64,000 nt of DNA from Marinobacter salinisoli. Its GTDB lineage: Bacteria > Pseudomonadota > Gammaproteobacteria > Pseudomonadales > Oleiphilaceae. A model generated the notes under the pieces. The model saw nothing but the letters and a program-made list of their open reading frames with translations. It was not told where the DNA came from and made no database searches. The stretch is taken from positions 186,001 to 250,000 of the forward strand of contig NZ_CP071247.1 of NCBI RefSeq assembly GCF_017301335.1, given 5' to 3'. The stretch's first letter is position 1. Each line of letters begins with the position of its first letter. Made by a program: the position numbers and the translations under genes. Below are positions 60,141 through 64,000 of the stretch, piece by piece.

Positions 60141-60170
60141 GGAAAACGCGAGGAATTCCCCGCGTTTTCC
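60141..60170 (-). other. Hairpin between dnaK and dnaJ
   Basis: GGAAAACGCG and CGCGTTTTCC form a 10-bp perfect stem with a 10-nt loop in the 76-bp dnaK-dnaJ gap. Without a T-run after it, it probably stabilises dnaK mRNA or reduces read-through to dnaJ. Confidence 0.55.
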
Positions 60171-60191
60171 AACCACCTGATATCGATCAGA

Positions 60192-62108
60192 TTACCGCTT
60201 ATCGTCGTCTTTAACTTCTTCGAACTCGGCATCGACAGCGTCGTCGCCAGGCTGGGCCTGCGCCTCTTCCTGACCACCGGCTTGCTCGGCCTGATCGGCA
60301 TACATCTTCTGAGCCAACTCTGAAGACACCTCGGTGAGCTTCTGCGTCTTGGCCTCGATGTCTTCCTTATCAGATCCTTCCAGAGCCTGCTCCAGATCCT
60401 TGATCGCTGTTTCGATGGATTCTTTCTCGCTGTCGGTGACCTTGTCACCCGCTTCGGTCAGCGTTTTACGCACCGCGTGGACCATGGCATCACCCTGGTT
60501 ACGGGCCTGCACCAGCTCTTCGAACTTGCGATCTTCTTCAGCGTTGGCCTCGGCATCGCTCACCATCTTCTCGATCTCGTCGTCGTTCAGACCCGAAGAC
60601 GCCTTGATCACGATGGACTGCTCTTTGCCAGTAGCCTTGTCCTTCGCCGACACGTTCAGAATGCCGTTGGCGTCGATGTCGAACGTCACTTCGATCTGCG
60701 GCACACCGCGTGGCGCCGGCGGAATATCCGCCAGATCGAACCGGCCCAGTGATTTGTTCTGGCTGGCCTGCTTACGCTCACCCTGTACCACGTGAATGGT
60801 CACCGCGGTCTGGTTGTCGTCCGCTGTGGAGAAGGTTTGCGACTTTTTGGTCGGGATCGTCGTGTTCTTCTCGATCAGCGGCGTAGCAACGCCACCCATG
60901 GTTTCGATGCCCAGAGTCAGCGGAGTCACGTCCAGCAGCAGAACATCCTTCACATCTCCAGACAGTACCGCCGCCTGAATGGCTGCACCCATGGCAACCG
61001 CCTCGTCCGGGTTCACATCCTTACGGGCTTCTTTGCCGAAGAAGTTCTTCACCTTCTCCTGAACCAGCGGCATGCGGGTCTGACCGCCCACCAGAATCAC
61101 TTCATCCACTTCACTGGCGCTCATACCAGCGTCCTTCAGAGCAACTTTACACGGCTCGAGAGAACGGTCGACCAGATCTTCAACCAATGACTCAAGCTTG
61201 GCACGGGTCAGCTTGACGTTCATGTGCTTGGGACCGGACGCATCCGCAGTGATGTACGGCAGGTTGACGTCGGTCTGCTGGCTGCTGGACAGCTCGATCT
61301 TGGCCTTCTCGCCCGCTTCCTTCAGCCGCTGCATGGCCAGGGAATCGCCGCGCAGGTCGATGCCGCTGTCTTTTTTGAACTGGTCGGCCAGGTATTCGAT
61401 AACCTTGAGGTCAAAGTCTTCACCACCCAGGAAGGTGTCACCGTTGGTCGCCAGAACCTCGAACTGGTGCTCACCGTCAACGTCTGCGATTTCGATGATG
61501 GACAGGTCGAAAGTACCACCACCGAGGTCGTATACAGCCACGGTGCGGTCACCGCTCTGCTTGTCCATGCCATAGGCCAGCGCAGCTGCGGTCGGCTCGT
61601 TGATGATCCGCTTCACTTCCAGACCAGCAATCTTGCCGGCGTCTTTGGTGGCCTGACGCTGGCTGTCGTTGAAGTACGCCGGAACGGTGATAACCGCTTC
61701 CGTCACTTTCTCACCCAGGTAGTCCTCGGCGGTTTTCTTCATCTTCTTCAGCACTTCCGCAGACACCTGCGGCGGCGCCATTTTCTGGCCTTTCACCTCA
61801 ACCCACGCGTCACCATTGTCGGCCTTGGCGATCTTGTAAGGCACCATCTTGATGTCTTTCTGAACCACGTCATCCTCAAAGCGACGACCGATCAGGCGCT
61901 TGATGGCGTACAGCGTGTTGTCCGGATTGGTAACCGCCTGACGCTTTGCAGACTGACCCACCAGAGTCTCACCATCATCGGTATAAGCGATGATGGACGG
62001 GGTGGTACGATCGCCCTCGGCGTTCTCAATCACTTTGACCTTGTCACCATCCATGATGGCAACGCAGGAGTTGGTCGTTCCCAGGTCGATACCGATAATT
62101 TTGCTCAT
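60192..62108 (-). CDS. dnaK: Chaperone protein DnaK (Hsp70)
   Basis: 638 residues from [21 protein letters not shown], with GGAG upstream; the frame is open to 62132 but the family start is here. Nucleotide-binding motifs [13 protein letters not shown] and [14 protein letters not shown], the linker [16 protein letters not shown], and an acidic C-terminal tail ending EEVKDDDKR are all present. ATP-driven folding chaperone working with DnaJ and GrpE. A sigma-32-like promoter overlaps the end of grpE just upstream. Confidence 0.98.
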   Translation of the reverse strand: MSKIIGIDLGTTNSCVAIMDGDKVKVIENAEGDRTTPSIIAYTDDGETLVGQSAKRQAVTNPDNTLYAIKRLIGRRFEDDVVQKDIKMVPYKIAKADNGDAWVEVKGQKMAPPQVSAEVLKKMKKTAEDYLGEKVTEAVITVPAYFNDSQRQATKDAGKIAGLEVKRIINEPTAAALAYGMDKQSGDRTVAVYDLGGGTFDLSIIEIADVDGEHQFEVLATNGDTFLGGEDFDLKVIEYLADQFKKDSGIDLRGDSLAMQRLKEAGEKAKIELSSSQQTDVNLPYITADASGPKHMNVKLTRAKLESLVEDLVDRSLEPCKVALKDAGMSASEVDEVILVGGQTRMPLVQEKVKNFFGKEARKDVNPDEAVAMGAAIQAAVLSGDVKDVLLLDVTPLTLGIETMGGVATPLIEKNTTIPTKKSQTFSTADDNQTAVTIHVVQGERKQASQNKSLGRFDLADIPPAPRGVPQIEVTFDIDANGILNVSAKDKATGKEQSIVIKASSGLNDDEIEKMVSDAEANAEEDRKFEELVQARNQGDAMVHAVRKTLTEAGDKVTDSEKESIETAIKDLEQALEGSDKEDIEAKTQKLTEVSSELAQKMYADQAEQAGGQEEAQAQPGDDAVDAEFEEVKDDDKR

Positions 62109-62174
62109 TGATTCACTCCAATTATTCTGCAAATTCCCGGAGACTCAACACTCCGGCTCTAACCTTTAATTGGC

Positions 62175-62203
62175 TATATTGGCGCTTTAATCGACTTTTC
62201 AAG
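62175..62203 (-). promoter_or_regulatory. Possible sigma-32 promoter for dnaK
   Basis: Minus strand CTTGAAA (62197-62203), 13-bp spacer, GCCAATATA (62175-62183). The -35 is perfect; the -10 matches CCCCATNTA only partly. It overlaps the grpE stop codon. Confidence 0.45.
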
Positions 62204-62804
62204 CCTGCTCGTCGATTTTTGGTGCACTATCCGCTTTTGCGACAACCACCATGGCAGGGCGCACCACACGACCGTTCAGCAGATAGCCTTTCTGAACGAC
62301 CGCCACCACACTGTTCGGCTCGGCATCTGGCGCCGGCACCATCGACATTGCTTCATGCTGCTGGGGATCGAACGGCTCGCCCACCGGGTTAAGCTGCTCT
62401 ACGTTGAACTTGCCCAGACTGGTGAGGAACAGGTTCAGCGTCATTTCTACACCCTCACGGATGGACGCCACCAGTTCGCCGGCGTTCTCGCCGCCATCGG
62501 TGCTTTCCACAGCCTTTTCAAGGCTGTCGGCCACGGGCAGCAGCTCCTTTACGAACTTTTCGAGGGCAAACTTGTGGGCCTTCTCGACATCGATCTCGGC
62601 ACGACGGCGAACATTCTGCATCTCGGCCTGAGCCCTCAGCACCTGCTCCTGAGCGTCCTTCACCTGAGCTTTCAGCGTATCCAGCTCCGATCCTTCCCCT
62701 TCAGTACCGGCAGGGTCCTGCTCCTGCGCCTCTTCTGCCGCGGCCTCTGTCGCTTCGCTCAATTCCTCAGCGGCCTGATTATTGCGGTTTTCATCAGTGC
62801 TCAT
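62199..62804 (-). CDS. grpE: Nucleotide exchange factor GrpE
   Basis: 201 residues. There is an acidic, Glu/Ala-rich N-terminus, a long coiled-coil helix (about 45-100, [44 protein letters not shown]) and the C-terminal beta domain with [13 protein letters not shown] and [20 protein letters not shown]. It releases ADP from DnaK. It has an AGGAG ribosome-binding site and a very good heat-shock promoter about 100 bp upstream. Confidence 0.97.
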   Translation of the reverse strand: MSTDENRNNQAAEELSEATEAAAEEAQEQDPAGTEGEGSELDTLKAQVKDAQEQVLRAQAEMQNVRRRAEIDVEKAHKFALEKFVKELLPVADSLEKAVESTDGGENAGELVASIREGVEMTLNLFLTSLGKFNVEQLNPVGEPFDPQQHEAMSMVPAPDAEPNSVVAVVQKGYLLNGRVVRPAMVVVAKADSAPKIDEQA

Positions 62805-62900
62805 GGTTACTCCTGCTGAATATCCGGCGGCCAGCCTGGACTGACCCTTTGAATGTGGTTTCCAGCCTGCCCCGGCCGGAACTGGCTATTTGCGATTCGA

Positions 62901-62928
62901 TATGGGGCCCAGATGCCAGGTTTCAACC
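62901..62928 (-). promoter_or_regulatory. Sigma-32 (heat shock) promoter of grpE-dnaK-dnaJ
   Basis: Minus strand GTTGAAA (62922-62928), 13-bp spacer, CCCCATAT (62901-62908), close to the consensus CTTGAAA-N13-CCCCATNT. It lies about 100 bp before grpE. Confidence 0.8.
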
Positions 62929-62969
62929 ACCCCGTACGCCCAAATCGATCAGTTTTTCGCAACCACGGT

Positions 62970-62998
62970 TTGCAAACCGAAAAGACCCTGTATATATT
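62970..62998 (+). promoter_or_regulatory. Sigma-70 promoter of recN
   Basis: TTGCAA (62970-62975), 17-bp spacer, TATATT (62993-62998). The -10 lies inside the first LexA box, so LexA binding would block RNA polymerase. Confidence 0.7.
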
Positions 62999-63003
62999 CA
63001 CAG
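62988..63003 (+). promoter_or_regulatory. LexA box 1 upstream of recN
   Basis: CTGTATATATTCACAG fits CTG-N10-CAG with the usual AT-rich centre and overlaps the recN -10. Confidence 0.85.
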
Positions 63004-63006
63004 TCA

Positions 63007-63022
63007 CTGTATACCAATACAG
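63007..63022 (+). promoter_or_regulatory. LexA box 2 upstream of recN
   Basis: CTGTATACCAATACAG fits CTG-N10-CAG and has further symmetry (CTGTAT/ATACAG). It lies 19 bp after box 1, near the predicted transcription start, giving tandem operators as in E. coli recN. Confidence 0.85.
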
Positions 63023-63085
63023 TAGTTCGTACAGATACCGTCTTTTCGGGGCCAACGCACCCATACAAGGACACGGAGATACCTC

Positions 63086-64000
63086 ATGCTCGTACAGCTT
63101 ACCGTTTCGAATTACGCCATTGCCGAACGCGTGGAACTGCAATTCAAGCGGGGCATGACCGCTCTGACCGGCGAAACCGGTGCCGGCAAGTCGATCGTGC
63201 TCGATGCCCTGGGCCTGGCGATGGGCGGTCGCGCAGACGCTGGCGCGGTGCGCCACGGCGCCAAGCGCGCGGACATTACCGCCAGCTTTGACGTCTCCAA
63301 CATCCCCGAAGCGAGCCAGTGGCTGGAGAGCCATGAACTGGATGACGAAAGCGACTGCATACTGCGCCGGGTCATCAGCAAGGATGGCCGGTCCCGTGCT
63401 TACATTAACGGCCAGCCCTGTCCCCTGGCACACCTGAAAGAGCTGGGTGGGCTGCTGATGGACATCCACAGCCAGCACCAGCATCAGTCCCTGCTGCGCA
63501 AAGAAACCCACCGAAAATTGCTGGACGAATTTGCCGGCGCAGAAACCCTGGCGGACGAGGTGCACAGCGCCTGGAAACACTGGAATAAATCGCGTCTACG
63601 CCTGACCGAACGACAGCAGAACGCCGATGAAACCGAAGCCAAATTACAGCTGCTCCGTTACCAGGTGGAAGAACTCGATCGACTGGCACTGCAAGACAAC
63701 GAACAGCAAGAACTCGAGCAGGAGCAGGCTCAGCTAAGCCAGGCCGATGCGGTACTCCATCACAGCCACCGGGCCGCCCTGTTATGCACCGAAGAGGACG
63801 GCAGCGCCGCCACCCTGGTGCGCCAGGCGTTGCAGCAACTGGAGCAGCTCCCGACTGAAGTGCCGGCGCTGGCTGATACCATTCAGATGCTGAATGAAGC
63901 ACAGATTCAAATCGGCGAGGCCGGCGATAACCTCCGTCGCTTTGTCGAAGATTACGAGGCCGACCCGGCGCGACTGGCTGAAGTGGAAGAGCGCCTGAGT
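63086..64000 (+). CDS. recN: DNA repair protein RecN, partial (continues beyond window)
   Basis: 305 residues are visible from ATG 63086, with GGAG 7 nt upstream. MLVQLTVSNYAIAERVELQF and Walker A GETGAGKS (near residue 30) begin the SMC-like ATPase head, DIHSQHQHQSLL is the family Q-rich motif, and a coiled-coil arm starts near residue 160. RecN acts in double-strand break repair and is among the most strongly SOS-induced proteins in many bacteria; two LexA boxes upstream agree. The C-terminal half lies outside the window. Confidence 0.97.
   Translation, partial: MLVQLTVSNYAIAERVELQFKRGMTALTGETGAGKSIVLDALGLAMGGRADAGAVRHGAKRADITASFDVSNIPEASQWLESHELDDESDCILRRVISKDGRSRAYINGQPCPLAHLKELGGLLMDIHSQHQHQSLLRKETHRKLLDEFAGAETLADEVHSAWKHWNKSRLRLTERQQNADETEAKLQLLRYQVEELDRLALQDNEQQELEQEQAQLSQADAVLHHSHRAALLCTEEDGSAATLVRQALQQLEQLPTEVPALADTIQMLNEAQIQIGEAGDNLRRFVEDYEADPARLAEVEERLS

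Overview
The window reads as a chromosomal segment of a moderately GC-rich marine gammaproteobacterium, most probably Marinobacter or a close relative. This rests on three things: protein sequences that look Marinobacter-like, a split arginine/ornithine succinyltransferase (aruF/aruG) as in Pseudomonadales, and gene order from recN to pnp that follows the Pseudomonas aeruginosa layout almost gene for gene. No prophage, IS element, CRISPR array or obvious genomic island is visible. No computation or database search was run; identities come from motifs and remembered family sequences.

Layout. 1-13.1 kb is amino-acid and polyamine catabolism: a (methyl)malonate-semialdehyde dehydrogenase/beta-alanine aminotransferase pair, divergent from a PuuC-like aldehyde dehydrogenase and a PuuB-like oxidase, followed by the arginine succinyltransferase operon aruC-aruF-aruG-astD-astB and an exonuclease/GIY-YIG fusion protein. 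13.2-21.3 kb holds a porin, a compact putative sigma-54 unit encoding a 36-residue protein, the pyruvate dehydrogenase genes aceE-aceF, a 660 bp AT-rich gap and a divergent KamA-family radical SAM enzyme. 21.3-27.3 kb holds an HNH protein, an unknown lipoprotein, the thioredoxin-like CnoX, Lon protease and an EctR/CosR-like MarR regulator. 27.5-33.6 kb holds a TPR membrane protein and the livKHMGF branched-chain amino acid importer. 33.9-37.2 kb is a three-gene envelope cluster (DUF3015, DUF4105 plus barrel, lipoprotein hydrolase).

37.2-64 kb is the conserved information-processing block. It runs (mostly minus strand) recN(+)/grpE-dnaK-dnaJ-dapB-carA-carB-greA, yhbY(+), rlmE remnant, ftsH-folP-glmM-tpiA-secG-tRNA-Leu, then rimP-nusA-infB-rbfA-truB-rpsO-pnp. 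Regulatory sites seen here include a sigma-32 promoter before grpE, two LexA boxes before recN, a near-consensus sigma-70 promoter followed by tandem hairpins before rimP-nusA, a promoter with a downstream terminator-like hairpin before carAB, and pnp leader hairpins.

Most notable observations: rlmE (23S rRNA U2552 methyltransferase) is a decayed pseudogene at its canonical locus between yhbY and ftsH; a 36-aa ORF sits behind a good sigma-54 element with an upstream 10-bp inverted repeat; the initiator tRNA expected beside tRNA-Leu is absent; and the KamA-family protein has lost a residue associated with lysine binding.
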